Assembly (NCBI RefSeq): GCF_010183535.1
Contig: NC_071328.1
Coordinates: 8,494,001-8,558,000 of the forward strand
Origin: Caenorhabditis remanei
Taxonomy: Eukaryota; Nematoda; Chromadorea; Rhabditida; Rhabditidae
DNA length: 64,000 bases
Direction of reading: 5' to 3'
Shown: positions 32,790-46,963 of the stretch, in pieces
How the letters are laid out: every line of letters begins with the position of its first letter
Numbering within the stretch: position 1 is the first letter of the stretch
Translations under genes and position numbers: made by a program
Notes under the pieces: model-generated
The model's input: only the letters and a program-made list of their open reading frames with translations
Told to the model about the DNA's origin: nothing
Databases searched by the model: none

Positions 32790-35700
32790 CTCATCCTTCT
32801 GATTATTTTCTGTTATCATCTGTTCCTTATCCACCACCAATGACAAGATTACATAATCCAATCGGATTGGAATCAGATGGGGAACCTCATTCTCTATTTG
32901 CCTAATGGACATTATACACTAACAAACTAGGTTCAGGACCATGACCTGTCCATACTCCTGTCCTCTTCTTCCTATAACAATAGAGTGACACTTGTTGTGT
33001 AACACTGGAATGATATGACCCAAAAAGAGACATTCTTGAGAGGTTTTTGTTTGTTTTTAGTAGAGTATGGACCACTTGGCAGACGACTCCTTCCTTGTAA
33101 TTTGAGCTGATTTGGAAGAAAATGAGTGAATTTTTGAGAAATTGATCGAAAGTGGAAGGAGGTGCGTTTTTCTTTTCTGCTGTCTTGTTGGCTGGCACTC
33201 ATCCCATTCCCCTCATTTTACAATTAGCTGAAAAAGAATTAAGAAATGAAATTCAATGAGAAAATCCTACAATTCCCTTGATTTTTCACTTTCCTCTCTT
33301 CTTTTTTCTGTCATTGCCTTGTCTTTTTTTGTAGATTTTTCCCCGCACGGAACACTTAATCATTCTGAACATCAACAGAGACAATTCGCTGATAAAATGG
33401 AGATAAAATGCATGTTAATTGTCTTTCTCTACCGTAATCAGATAAGGTCTTCTTCAGTGAAATTCACTTCATTTATTGCCCATGGGTAGGAAGTTTATGA
33501 CTCGGACCGCCCGTGTCCTTCTCATTTATCTTTGTTTCTAGATCAGTAAACGTGCTGATTTATTGATATGAGGGAGAAAAAGAACTACCAGACGGTAAAT
33601 GTATTCAACTAAAAGAAGGATGATGACGTATTTAGTTACAGTAATCCATCCAAATTGTTTACGGTTTTAATGGGAAACAGTGTTGAGAAAACTTTGTGAA
33701 ACCATGCTTTTAGATGAAAAAGAGATCTGAAAGTCTCCTTGACTCGTGGCTTAGGCTTCTTAGCTACACACTATTCTGCGTTCAGAGTTTCCAAAATCTA
33801 AAATTCCTTCCAAAAACCAGTTGTTCAAAAATGAACTCTTCCCTGAATTTCACCTAAAAACTTGTGAAATTGAATTAAATTGAATTCATCTATATATCCG
33901 TTTCCTCACATGTCACATATCATTCAACCTCCTCTTCCAATTTCTCTGAAAGGTAGTAAATTACCATGTCATCCCCTATTCCACTATTCCGTCGCCCTGT
34001 CACTCCCTTCATAACTTTTTTCCATAATCTCGGTCGAGTGCCTCCTCCCCTTTTCGCCTACATGCAGTCCATTCTCTTTTCTCTTTTCTGAATATTTTTT
34101 GTAACTTATGAAATGGAAATCTCAAACTACTCGTTTCTTTATGGTTTCAGAACTAATTTTTAATAGACTCAATAGTTTCCAGAATAGATTTTTGCAGATT
34201 AGCAAGACCATTTTCTTGTTCGAAGCTTTTCCTTTTTCTTGTGTCTCTGCCCTTTTTCATCAATATGGGTACTTATAATGAATTCCATATACGAGCAAAA
34301 AAAGAGTGGCTTCCAACATCCGGGGTCACTCGCCTTTTTTCATTAATTAGAGAGCTCTGGGGAGCTTCAGATCTTCTCTTTTTTAATGACAATCAAATTG
34401 AGTGTCCCTTCTTCTTTATGAATTGAGTTAGTTCTTTTTTCCAATTGTATATTTGAAGCATTTAGTACGAATGAAAATTTAGTGAGCGACAATTATAGTT
34501 TTTTATTTGAGAAGCTATGTTTCGATGGGATTCTGACTACTGTTCCACATATTTTCAGATATATTGAGAGCCCTTTTTACTGATCACAATGAGTGAGTTC
34601 TTCCTTTTATTCATAAATCCGTCTGTTTTTGCAATTTGAGAATATCCACTTCTCTTTCCATTTTCTTCAACAATTGTTTTGTTTATAGTAACTCCTTCTT
34701 TCCTCTCCTTCCATAGTTTCTTTTCCCAAGCAGTTTTTCGCCTCTTCCGAAAAAATAAGCCATCAGTGTCTAACTCTATCCACATTTTTCATACTATCTC
34801 TGAGTGCAAAGTGTTAATCTGTTCGACCGTCGGGATTAGAAGAGAAGAAGTGCTGTTGACTGCTCCGGTGGGGCACCTTGTGCTCCGTGAGCTCTCGTCG
34901 GTTTCCGGATTACTAATTTATATTATTTTCAACTCTTTCTAACTAGTTTCTAAACCAACTTTTTTCCAAAAAATCGGGAATCGGAATAGTATGAAAAAGC
35001 TCAAAAAGGAGAAAACCGGAAGCGGTGTCTATGATATCGGAGGACACACACATCTATATATAAGCCAGCACATAATTATAGGTTTCAAATATCTCCCTTT
35101 TCCCGGCTCTTCCTTTTTCTTTTTCACTTTAGTCCATTTCCTTTTACACACCTTCTGTCAGGGGGTTAGGATTTAGAAATATTGTGGAAATGGGTGAGGT
35201 TCTTGTATTAAAAATCTGGTAATTTTCTGCTCACTTTCATCTTCCGAAACTTTCAATCTGAAGCTCTTTGCGCCGAAACTTCGGAAATAATATTTTCGAT
35301 TCCTTCAATTGTTCTCTTCTACCTGCATGTTAATTTCCAATTGACCTAACAAATTACATAGTTTCCATGTCTATTATCATTAGTCCATTATCCTCCCAAT
35401 AAAAAAACAAAAGGTTTTCTTGCCATCTCTCTCAAGGAATCCCTTCAGAATCCCCTCCAATTAATTGTCATCTCTATTCTGTCATTGTCTTTTTTTCTCG
35501 AGACCAATAAATTAAAGGAGACCCAAAGACAAAGAGCCGTAAATGGCTCAATTGTGTGTTACGTGGATGCTGGGTCTCTTATTCATCCACACTATTTCTA
35601 TATGAGGAATGGTAGAATAGAAGGGACCATGTGTCAAGCATGACATAACCAAAAAAGGCAGAAAAATGTCGGGAGGAGTGAGAAAAAGTGGCTCTTATTA

Positions 35701-38114
35701 GTTATGCACCTTTCACTTTTTGCTCTTTTTTTGTTGGTCTGGTGTTTTTTTGTTTTGTTTCGGGAGTATTCGAGTTGTGAGTCCATAGAAAAACATGGGT
35801 TCTCGAGAATAAAAAGTAGGTCTTCAAAAAAGAATTTTTACCTAGATTCAGGTTTTTTCACTTTTCACACCATAAATATTCATGAAATATAGAAATGAGG
35901 TTCTCTGTCTAATTGATTATAGTTTTCTTTTCCTGCTTTCAATTCACGAATTCACATGAAAACACGAATTGTGCTATTCGAATGAGGAGTAAAAACTCAA
36001 AACAAGAAAAGAGAATTCAAGATTTGTAGTGGAGGATTAGTAGTTGTGTTATCGTCATCCTTTGAACAGATTCGATTTGAAATCAGAAGATTTTTTTCAA
36101 TTTTCAAAAGAGAGTATTTTCTGGGGGTATAAGTATAATCAATTCGGAAGCTGGAGGTTCTACCAAGTGACAGGAGGTGTTTGTCAGAAAGTCTTCTATT
36201 TTCCGGATATCTTGAAATCTGTCTCTTATCTTTCCGCTTTTCATAACTAAACTAGATTTCATGGAAACTTCGATATCTGTTTTCCTATTGCAAGTTCCAA
36301 CCAGTTACCTCTTTCCCCACTATATAGTTTTGTTTATCTCACATTTTAATCCTTTTGGGAAACGGGAAAAAGGATAACCTGATAACTAATGAGCACAAAT
36401 CCTAAAATTCATATAAGTAGGTCAACGAATTACGAAAAATAGAACTCCAAAAGTTACAAGAGTATTGGAAGTGCAGTCTTGAAAATTCAAAGAAAAAATA
36501 TGTTCATTTCTGAAATTACAACATCCTTTTCCATAATCTTTCTTATTTTGCCAATTTTGCTGTTGTGAAAAACTAGTAAAATTCAGAAGATTTTCTTATT
36601 TGCTCCAGGCAATTTACTCAAAAGTTTCTGCATATTTTTCTTTTACGAATTCTCATCCAATACTTTTATTGTTTTATTACATTACATAATCAGGTTGATA
36701 TCCGGATTAAGACACTTACACTCAAATACTATCCACAGATTACGTAACACACTTTGCAACAAAACCCTTAGCAGTAGATGGCTCATTCAGGAGAGGAAGG
36801 AGAGGTATTAATCCTCTATCTCTCCTCATTCAGATGAAGATTTGAGGAGATGTGCAAATGTTACTACATAGTGTTAATATAGGTACTTATATTATACTTC
36901 TCGATACCTACTTGAGATGGAACATCTATACCGGAACTTTGGATATTATACTCAGTGTATAAAAATAAAGAAAGGCGGTTTGACCGCAGAAATATTCAAA
37001 TGATTTTTAAACCAATGTTTAGGCACTCCGTAGTTTGACATAATTTATTTGACCAATCAAATCTACAGTTGTTTTTAAATTTTAAGAGCTTGTTTGAAGT
37101 TCTCCTTGAGTTTCCAGCTTACCACGCCTTAAGATAAAGAAAAACATATTTTTTCAGCTCAAAGTTTCTTCATTTTATATCCAAAAACATCTAACATCTC
37201 AGAACCCAGATCCCACTCAAAGAAAGAACTCAAAAAACAGAGAAAGTATACTTCTTCTTTTTCTTTGTCTGAAAAAGGAGTCGACCCGAAAGAAGAAAAG
37301 AAACCAATTGATGTCAAACATTCTTTTACATTCCTTTTATCCCAAATTCTTTCCTTTTTCTTTTCCAGTAACAAACAACAAACAGGAGAGGGAGCACCCC
37401 CTTCGACATCTTCTACCAAAAACCTCCGATCTCTGAATCTCTCAATATCCCATAATCTCTATTCATTTCACTTGTCTCTTCCCTTCTTTTCTACGGGAGG
37501 AAGCGGGTAGGGACATCCCCCTTTTCTCTTCGCTCCGCCCACTTTATTTCTGTTCTTCTTCTTCTTCTTCTTGTGTACCTCTCTCGGTATTTGATAGTAA
37601 TATGTTTGTTGTTGGTTGTATGCAGAGAGAAAGAGCAAGCATTCCATTTTAATTGTATCTCATTCATGATATTTCGTATTGTTACATTTATATTGCTGCA
37701 CATTATCCTTGTTTGTATGAGAGGACGGACCATTCAAGGGGAAGGTGTCGGGCTTTCTTTATTGGTGACATTTTCAGTCCCACATACTTTTGTTTCTGTT
37801 AGTTTCTGATTGTTTGCCACTTCTGGTCTTTTTTTCCAGCTCTTCCAACGTTTCTGTCTTCTCAGTGTTTCGGTTTTTCAACCCGATCCAATTCCCTTCA
37901 AGAGATACTTTTTCTTCCCACTTTTTCCATCTCTTCTCGGGTATTTTTGGTTCATAAAATATGCAAATTGGGCTCGTTAACTCGTTAACGTTAACTCTTC
38001 TTCTTTTCCTTTTCCGTTTTTCTCTTCTTATTCTGTTTTTTCTTTTTCTCACTGGTTGCTTTCTCATTTTTATGTATATTTCAGCCAACGAAATCCCAAC
38101 TTTTCGATGAAAAA
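32790..38114. promoter_or_regulatory. 5.3 kb gene-free region upstream of kal-1
   Basis: AT-rich, pyrimidine-tract-rich DNA with no ORF that splices or resembles a family. It contains several short inverted repeats, for instance around 36804-36835, with GGAGAGG facing CTCTCC. A (TTC)n tract sits near 37552-37571. A start codon-proximal TTTCAG at 38081-38087 may be a trans-splice site for kal-1. The length fits a large regulatory region for a neuronally and epidermally expressed gene. Confidence 0.4.
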
Positions 38115-41100
38115 ATGAAATGTTTTCTATTTTTAATTTCTGCATTACTGGGTTTTGTGAAAAGCGATGAACTCATTTCGACACGATGCCAAGCACAATG
38201 TCTACATTTGATGGATCAGAGATTACAAGTGAGTCTTTTAATTAGTTTCTAAAATATTTATTCATTCCAATTATACTACCAATCACCTACTCTCTTCCAT
38301 CCCCTTTTCTTTGTCAATTTAGTACAGTATCAGGCTTGTAAATCTTCGCGCACGTCTTCTTCTTTTCTCCAATTTTATCTGTTATCACATCCTTCCATCT
38401 CATCAAAACTTCCTACCGGAATTCGCCCTTGATTGACATGTTTGTTCTGTCACCAGTGACAAATGTACCTATACCTCTACAGTAACATGATATTTAAGAG
38501 GGAGGCACTTGAGAAATGAGCCGACAAAAAAAGGTCGGGCGGCACATTTGCATTCCATGAGACAATGACAATCTGCACAAGCCACGTCACAGGTAGTTTT
38601 GATAAGTGGCTATGGATATAGGGGGGATGGGATAGTCGCCTCTGAACAGCCTCTCCCATAATTCATGGCTCATTTTCGTCGACGGTAGTTACCACCTGAA
38701 TCTTGATACCTCTATTAGCAGATGTCCTCTCAATAGATTCATATCTCTAGCATTGTTTTGTTTTGTACTCGTAACATCTTGATATGAATGTTGCTCTACG
38801 CAATACCTTTTACTCTCTCTTTCCCTACTTTTAATGTTTTGATACAAGTGGTAAAACAGATCAAACAGACCGCCAAAGAGAGGTTAATGTCATGTACTAA
38901 ACTTGCGTAACTCCCCTGCATACATATTCAAATGGTCCCGATCGATGACCACTTAGAATATGATTCAGGGGATCGGCCTGGTATTTCGACTGTTTTAAGC
39001 TTTTCCACCAGTTTCAAAACAGTTTTCTTTCCGTTTAACTTCAATATTGTTCCGTTTTCTCTTCCCATACCAAGGGCAAATCTAGGCACTCTTGAGTGCA
39101 CTTAGCCGACCTCGGACCTTCACACTAACAATGAAGAAGTGTGAACAAAAGTTGTGTCTCTTTTCTATGTGTGACTATGACAATGATGACGAAAGAAGAG
39201 AGTTCACACCGGAAGGACCTCCTTCTCTCTATTCATAAATTCCTCAAGAGAGAGAGGGTATTTTGGTTATTAAGTGTGTCCAGTTGGAGGGCAAGAAGAA
39301 TGGAAATAAATGAGAGCTAGGGGATAATAAAACTTGGACGAATATTCATCCCAACCAATCCATCTATTAGAATCTTGCACCCTCAAAGTCAACAAAACAT
39401 TAATTTTCTTTTAGAACCCCATTTACTTCTCTCCAGAGGCAGCTGTCTGTCTCTGTGCTCTTTTACAACACATACTAGAAACAACAATGGGAGAAGTATA
39501 TATGACACCTGGACAGGTCAGGTATCAGGATGAGGAAATGAGGGAATGAGGGCTATTAGCCAGGAGGAAGAGACAATTGTTGCTATATGTTGCTTTTTGT
39601 AATTTGATTTAAGGTTACACTCGAAACAAAACATTTATGTAGTCAAAGATTTGAGTAGAAGATAGAGGAATCCAAGAGGGCCATGAAGTTGTCTAGAAGT
39701 CACAATCCTTTTCTATTTTATCTTGATAAAATCAGTTGATTCTCGGTTCTTCTCGCTGACAACCGTCCCACCCATGATTTACTACGATTCTCGGGACTTC
39801 ATCTCGTTCATCAGAAGACCACCCAAAAAGCGTCACGCATCAGTGAAGAGAAGAATTCAGAATACTCTCTCCCACCACAACGGCAATTAGTTTTATGGAG
39901 ATGTCTCCTACCACCAAAAGGAGAGATTTTGGATTTAGATTGTAATCTCAGTGGAAGTAGGAGGAGAGAAAGAGTATTTTCACTTGAAATCCGGAAGAGA
40001 ACGAGAGGAAGTACTAATAATTATAATAATGAATGTATATAGTCCGATTCGAACTTCGATAGACTTGTGGAAAGAGTTCTGGAAATTATAAATTTTGGAA
40101 AACTATAAACAAAAACTTTGAATCTTGATTCTTTGGAAGCCTCCTTTGGTCTGGATGTGTTATAACTGCTTTTAAAACCAAAAATGGTATGATCCGTCAT
40201 CCCGTAAACTGTTCATCGGGCTTCATCAACCTTATTATAACCATCTAATCTCTCTTCTGATGACTCTCTTTTCCTCAGGGTGGGGATAAGAAGGGTCAGG
40301 TGTGTATGTTAGTTTGGCGGCTCTTTTTTGCCCTTCTGCTAACATCATCAATCAGTGACAATGACATGGGTCGACCGACGTCGGGTGGTCGATAGAGGTC
40401 AAAAAAAAGTGACTTGATGATGTGATGCTGTGGTCGAACTGACTTTACTACTAACTTTTTTTAGTTAGCAAGAAACGGGAGGGACCTTCCACATCACATA
40501 ATTATGGGGTTTGGTGTTGGGAAGAAAAATGAGAAAAAGAAAAGAAGAGGAAGCAGAAATGAAAGAAAGGGAGGAGGGATACAAGGGACTTTTCAAAAGA
40601 ATCAGGATTCTTTGAGATCTTCTTCAGAAATCAACCGTAGTTGTTTTTATTCGGAGAGAACCAGACCCGTATGTTTCGAATCATGAAGAACTTTCTGTTT
40701 CTTCAGTTTTAAAACAACCGCGTCGATCATCCATCTGTCAAGTTCTTCTCCTCGTCACCAGTTCAGAGTTATTGTAACCTTTTCTTGTCCATTTCCATCA
40801 AGATTGTTATCTTAAGCACCTTGTATTCAGTACCCCTCACTCCCTTCCACGTCATCATCAATCTTCTTCTCTCTTGGCGCCAAGAAGGTTTGGCGCCAGA
40901 GAGAGGAATGATGGTCATAAATGAATTGACTCAGAAAAGAGGAAAATGAGGGAACGGATGTTAGATTTAGTGTAAATTAAACGGAACCCGACAGAGTCTT
41001 TCCGATATCGGACACACATTTTATGGTGTATGGGAATGTGAATAATTCGAATAATAAATTGGTGGAACATATGGAACGAAAGGTTTAAAACATTTTCCAG

Positions 41101-44100
41101 GTCTAGGGCAACCAGGGGATTTTTTCATAGGTTTGAGTCTGGAAGCAAATCTGAAAATCTCTTGATCACTTCTTCAATAGACGCCTCTAAAATCCAGCCA
41201 GCTGTCCACTTCTTCATAGAACAATGCCCTCACTCACAATGAATTTTTCATGAATTCCCGTTCCCCGTCCTCTTTTTCATCGAAGAAGAACAAATCGTGA
41301 GAGAATCGACACCTTATGAATTCTGAATAATCATCAGAAGAGCCCTCCGCATTAGCATATTGTATTTCAAGTGGATTGCGCCAGGCGAGAGATCAAAGCG
41401 CTTCTGATGATTTGTGAAGGGGATGATGGGAGAAGATTGCGTAGGTTCTTCCTCGTAATGTCCATGGAAATTTATGATTTCTTAGAAATCAGTAATATGC
41501 GGCAGAGCTGGATGGGAAAGGGTTCTGAAGACAAAGTTTTCCTCAATATGTTCTTTTCCAGTAAAAGACAAAAATCTAGGTTCAGATCGTTCTAACTATC
41601 CGAGTAGACAATCCAAGACTTGCCGAATTTCATTTAATTACAGTTATTCTTTCGTCCTTCTTTGTTCTTCCAATCGTTTTTGTTCTCTCTCTCTCTTCCG
41701 ACATACTTTCCAAAAAGAAAAACACTTGAACCGAGTGCAAATTAACCTGTAATTAGTGAAGAGCCCCCAGCCCTTTCTATTATGTGCGTATTGTTTTGAA
41801 CCTGTTAGAACTGTACCGCTCATCACTTCAGGAAATGAGAAAAGAGGTGACGCTTTAGCTCCATATTTCCTACTTCCATTGATTCTATTTTACCCAATTG
41901 TAGCTCTTGTTCTATTTAACAAAACATTCGAAGGGGTATTATTCATGAGAACCGATGCATCAATGTCGAAAAAGACACGGGGTTGAATAAGAAGGAAGAA
42001 GCGGCATGGTGCCAGATGGGTAACAGGAGATGGGGAGACGGTTTATGGTTGACATGCGGACGGCAACGGGTTAAAAAAGAGAAAGAAAAACATTTGAGAT
42101 AGATTTACAATCGACTCGGGTTGAGATGGGCGACAAAACAAAGACACAAGTTTTTTTTGAAATTAGAATCCGAGCCCTGATGGAAGGGAAAAGAAAATCA
42201 GGGATCCAGATGAAAGACACAGTTCTGAACTCAAGCTATTCGCCTCTCAAACAACCCATTTAATTAAATTTTCATTTCGGTTATTACAGACTTGACCTTG
42301 CCTAGTTCATTCCCATTTTGACCAGGGTTAATACCACCCATTCCATTAGGCTTATACCTTTCTTAAGCCGGTCTCCATCATTGCTTTCCCGGGTCTACAG
42401 TACACATTAGTGCCGCATCATTTGGCATGTACTGTCATATTCTTCGTCTTCTTGTTCAAATCTACTGGTCACCTAACGGAAGGAGATGAAATAATCCGGA
42501 GAGTACACAATGAAGACACCAAAAGAAGTGGGGTGCGCGAAAACAGACTAGGCAAATGTTCACGCCTGAATTATCACGTCTTCTTATTCTTTCTCTTCTT
42601 CGTATTCAAAAGTCAAACCAAGGGAACATCTATACACATTGGTGTGATTTGGAGAACAGTTAACTCGAGGGATTGGAAAGAATTGGAATGGTTCAGACTA
42701 AAGAAACACTATCGAATTAAGCTAGTTTGAAAAATCCTCACATCTTAAAGAGTATTTGTCAGAATTGTCATTATCCAGGTAAAAAAAACTTCAAAAATTT
42801 GAAGCTGTAATTATTTTTTGTTTTGTGCAGAAATCCATAAAGACCTGAAAGCTATCCTTAATTGATCTCTTTATTTCAGACAAACTTGGAGCTCCGCAAA
42901 ACCCTCAAACATCACATTATACAACTTTGCAAGGACGATGTCACGTGTTCAGCGGTGAGTTTCAATATTTGAGAAGAGGATTACAACTTTTACGGTTATG
43001 GGTCTGAGACGGGGAAAACAAGGGTTTAATGTGGGAGTAAGGGATAGATAGGAGAATTCATAAAACAAGGGATCTATGTATAGTATTCGTAGAGCTAATG
43101 TTAGTAACTGACCGCGGTCCAAATTTCTAAGATTGGATTCAAGTAGACACAAATCTTCCAAAATCCCATTTATCATGTCTTCCGAGTCTCTTATTTTCAT
43201 GTATTTTGTGTTTTCTATGACCTCATCCACCTCTTGACACACTCGAGAACATGATGAAGTGGACCATCCGGTATGGGGTCCTCCTATTGCTCTCATGTAC
43301 TTGATACATTGTTTCATGACACAGCAAACACATCTGCTTCGGGAGCTGCAAACCCAAGAAACGCAATGAGCCAAAAAAGAGAATCTCATAAAATAGGAGG
43401 AAACGTGATTGATGGGCTTCTGGCGCCTCTCTTATTTGACATAAACCCAAAAATCTTCTAGTGGAACCCGAAAAGAAAGAGATCAAATTTCCGCTCCATA
43501 TGGCTAGATTAGGACCGAGAATTGTAGTTAGTCAATTGAGATATTTGAATTTTCTGAGGGATTCAGGGATTTTATGAATTCACAAAGTACTATAACTCGT
43601 AGAAGGAGAAGTCGAGTGTTGTTGTGACACTTGCTTTATTCCATTATTCAACAACCTAATTCTGATGATCATTCCATCATCATCATCCACCAGAAGACCC
43701 ACCTAATTTGATTCAATCTCGTTCATTTCCAAGTCTTCACGCATAAATGTTTTGTCAAGTACCAAAGAGGAGGGTCGGTGGGCAAGGGTATAATTATGAT
43801 GGAGCAGAATAAGACATTGCTACATGAATCACAACTCAGAAATCTACAATTTGCTATAACTGGGACTAGAAGATGAACAAATTTTTGGTTGTTCTGAAAC
43901 TTTTCTGGAAAATAGTGTTCTAAACATCTCCTCCATCAAAACGTCTCAAAATATCTTATTCCGATAATAAGAAGTAACTAGACACCCTTCTCCGTATGCC
44001 AGCTAAATTTTTACGACGCTCTCCTAGCCGCAAGGATTTTACGATTACGGTAATTATCGCCCCACCCGGGTCGGTGAAACGACGGTGTAGGAAAAGAAGA

Positions 44101-46733
44101 CATCTGGTCATGTGTCATTAAGCATTTTTATGGGCCCTGCGAGATTCTTGAACAACTTTTTGTGGCACCGACACGCGGCAGCTTCTTGCTAATTGATGAT
44201 AAATGAAATGGGTTTTTGTCGGAAACGGGGGAAAGACTGGTTAAGATCTGGAGAGGGATTCAAACTCGTTATTTTTAATTTTCAGTGCTCAGCACCGTGC
44301 CGTGAACAATTTGACGATATCAAATCATGCAAAAAGTCATGTGTTGCATCAGATGACCGAGAAACTTGCGAAGATTCTTGTCACTACTTACAGACAATTT
44401 ATCAAGAGAAACCAGGAGCTTGTCCATCTGTCAGCAATTCTTCCAACTACGTAAGTCTTCTGAATTTCTATTCTTTTTAAAACGTTTACAAAGGGACCAC
44501 ACATCAGGTGATCAAATAAATTCCATAACCTCCTTCACTCACAATCCCACCTGTTACTCTTACCGCTAATCCTCCCCAAAAAGGTTCAATTTTATTTGCC
44601 CAAAGATCTCTCGGACACCTTTTTGAAGTTGGACCGCAATAACACTTGAAAGAGTTGCGAAACCATTTGCACTAATCCTTGAGTAATAATGTACTTGGTT
44701 CGAGAAGGTGTTTGGGAAAGAAAGGGGAATCCCGGTTCTGAAGTGAGAGAAGGGGGGACTGACGAACTGTTGAAAAGGATGATAGTCAATGAAGAAGAAT
44801 GAATCAGAGAATGAGTTCATTACATTTTTCAGGAATGCTCTGCCCTCTGTCAAATGGACGGAGACTGCCCAGAAACACAGAAGTGTTGCTCTTCTGGATG
44901 CTCTCGACAGTGTCTGAAACCTCGTTCTTCCGATATCCGACTTCTCCCGATCCCTCGAAACATCAGTGTTCAAGAAAGAAAACGAAAAAGAAGTATAATT
45001 ATTCGATGGGCGACCGGACGTCTCTCTAAAGCTCAACAAAATGAAAATGCTAACTTGTTCCTGGTTCAATGGCGTTGGGGACTTCATGCTGATGAATCTG
45101 CAATGACTGAATGGCAGACTGTAACTGTTCGAAACAAACCATATGCTATATTGAAGCATCTTTTATCACCTGGAAGATATTATGAATTCAGAATTGCAGC
45201 AGTTTCACAAGAAGGAAGTCTCGGTTTCAGTGTCTCATCGAAACCATTCAAAATTTCAAAAGAAGCAAAAGCTCCTCCACCTCCAAAAGACATCTCGTTG
45301 GGATCTTCCAAGTTAGGAACAGCTGGATTATGGAATCAAATGGTGAATTGGAATCCACCGCCAAGTGATTTACCAATTAAGAATTATCAGGTGAGTATGA
45401 AATAGATATTAGACAACTAGTTTATTACTTTTTTCAGATTTCCTGGGCCTCTTCCACCAAAGCTGAAGCCGATGCATTCGAAGAACAAATGCGTAAAAAG
45501 ACCACTCTAGAATTCGCTGCCCACGAAAAACGCAGTCTCCAGACATCTGACGATGACGACGAATTCATCGGAATCCAGGAACGTGATCGTCATTCCGTTG
45601 TCGTTCCGAGTCATTCCACATCATCTGAAATTCAAGGACTATTCCCGAATAGTGTCTATATTGTCGAGATTCATGCTTCTGTCGATTCGAGTGAAGGAGA
45701 ATTGCACGGAGAGAAAGGAATCGTCTTCATCAGAACTCAGGATGCAAGTGAGAATGTTTTATCTGGAAAAGCAACGGAATCAGAGCCAGAGTACACTGGA
45801 CCAATAGCTAGAATCGCTCACGCTCCAGTCTCTCGAGATGAAAGTGAGGAATTGAAGGTCGAGGAGAGCAGTCCTGCATCAGTACCAAGGTCTTCAAGAC
45901 CCGCGAGTCATGCTGCTGCTGCTCATCTGGAAATTCAAACTCCGTTCTTTGACACGGAACTTCAAACACAACTATCATGGGTTAACTCAGCATACTGTAC
46001 TCCAACTCGTCGTCAATTCAGTATCAAAGTTCGAAAGACTCTGTGTCGGGAATACCAACCAAATCATCATTCGGACACTCGATGGCATGATTTGAGAGTT
46101 ACCGAATGTAGTGCCCTTCTGAAGGGTCTTTCATTCGATTGTGACTATAAAGTGGAAGTTACGGATACAGTAACCGGAGATCCTGTTGTCGATGGAGTGT
46201 TCTCTACCGATACATGCGATCAGACATCTTCATTGACACCCATCGAATGCTCCAGTCTGACGACTCCAATCCAGTGTCAAGTGACATCTGAATCCTCTGC
46301 TCATTGTCATTGGACAAGACATCATGATGCTATGCAGACAGTGATTGGATATCGAATTCTATTGAGTTCTCCAATCAACCAGGACACCAATACAACAATA
46401 AACCAACCACAGTTGAGAGAAGTCAGATATGAGAACTTGCAACCCGGATACGTTTACACTGTAGAGGTGAGTTATTGAAAATCTATCAGAATTCAATGTA
46501 GCTGGTTCAAATGGAAACATTCTAAAATTTGACTTTTCTAGGTCCAAAGCATCACCAACAAAGGACTCGGCCGTACAGTAAGCACGCAGTTCGTGACGCA
46601 TTCCGATTTCGAACAAAATGCAATTTCGAGATTCCCGGGAGGAGAAATCATTGAATTACCACTTGAATCTTCTTCAGCGTCTTCTTTATTATTAGTTTCT
46701 CTACTTTTCACTCTCCTTCTGAGGTTACTGTAG
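38115..46733 (+). CDS. kal-1: Anosmin-1 / KAL-1 ortholog (WAP + fibronectin III repeats)
   Basis: Six exons (38115-38228, 42880-42954, 44286-44450, 44833-45390, 45438-46466, 46542-46733) encode 710 residues. Anosmin is an extracellular heparan-sulfate-binding protein that controls neurite branching and epidermal morphogenesis. It has a signal peptide (1-18, FLFLISALLGFVKS) and a Cys-rich region (about 24-118, CSAPCREQFDDIKSCKKSC). The WAP four-disulfide core is at about 119-150 (ECSALCQMDGDCPETQKCCS). Fibronectin III-type domains follow, with the first near 155-265 and others less clear. The C-terminus is a hydrophobic stretch (SSLLLVSLLFTLLL), a probable GPI-anchor signal. Intron 1 is 4.65 kb and intron 2 is 1.33 kb, likely regulatory. 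From memory the C. elegans gene is K03D10.1. Confidence 0.95.
38229..42879 (+). promoter_or_regulatory. kal-1: Large first intron of kal-1
   Basis: 4,651 bp intron with GTGAGT donor and TTATTTCAG acceptor. It contains no supported exon of another gene. The paired TTGGCGCCAA palindromes at 40874-40898 are its most distinctive feature. Long first introns of nematode developmental genes commonly hold enhancers; that role here is inferred. Confidence 0.5.
40873..40899. promoter_or_regulatory. Paired TTGGCGCCA palindromes in kal-1 intron 1
   Basis: Two near-identical elements, TTGGCGCCAA at 40874-40883 and TTTGGCGCCA at 40889-40898, are embedded in flanking CTCTC and GAGAG so that the whole unit is itself an inverted repeat. 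The core fits the E2F/DP consensus (TTTSGCGC). Binding is not shown by sequence alone. Confidence 0.5.
43112..43389 (-). CDS. Possible nested antisense gene in kal-1 intron 2 (Cys-rich secreted protein)
   Basis: An open frame on the strand opposite kal-1 runs from an ATG at 43389 to well past 43110. It begins with a short hydrophobic, signal-like stretch (FSFLAHCVSWVC). A Cys-dense part (CVCCVMKQC, later CSRVCQEVD) and an amphipathic acidic helix (DSEDMINGILEDLCLLESNL) follow. The frame downstream becomes less protein-like, and a GTCAGT donor at about 43111 is a sensible exon end. No matching downstream exon was identified, so the model is partial. Composition looks more like a real secreted protein than chance, but I recognise no family. 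Confidence 0.35.
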
Positions 46734-46838
46734 TTTTGTTCTTGTCCAGTTTTACTGTTCATTAGTGTAGATTCTATTTCATGTCATACGGGATTTTACG
46801 GGTCTTATTTCTACTTGTGTGAACTTTTTCTTTTTCTG

Positions 46839-46844
46839 AATAAA
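46839..46844 (+). terminator. kal-1: Polyadenylation signal of kal-1
   Basis: AATAAA 106 bp after the stop codon, in the 230 bp gap between kal-1 and the convergent peptide gene. Confidence 0.6.
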
Positions 46845-46963
46845 TCTTTAAAACAACTTTTTTCTTCGATTTTCAAAGAATAAAACAAGAAAGGTATGGC
46901 ACATCTTTTATTTACAGAATTTAATAATTTTACAAGGTAAACAAACAATATAAGCAGTTGAGT

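Noticed and set aside
42410..42730. Plus-strand open frame of 106 codons in kal-1 intron 1
   Set aside because: It starts at a non-ATG codon, is low-complexity (FLFFLFFVF), and has no exon partner.
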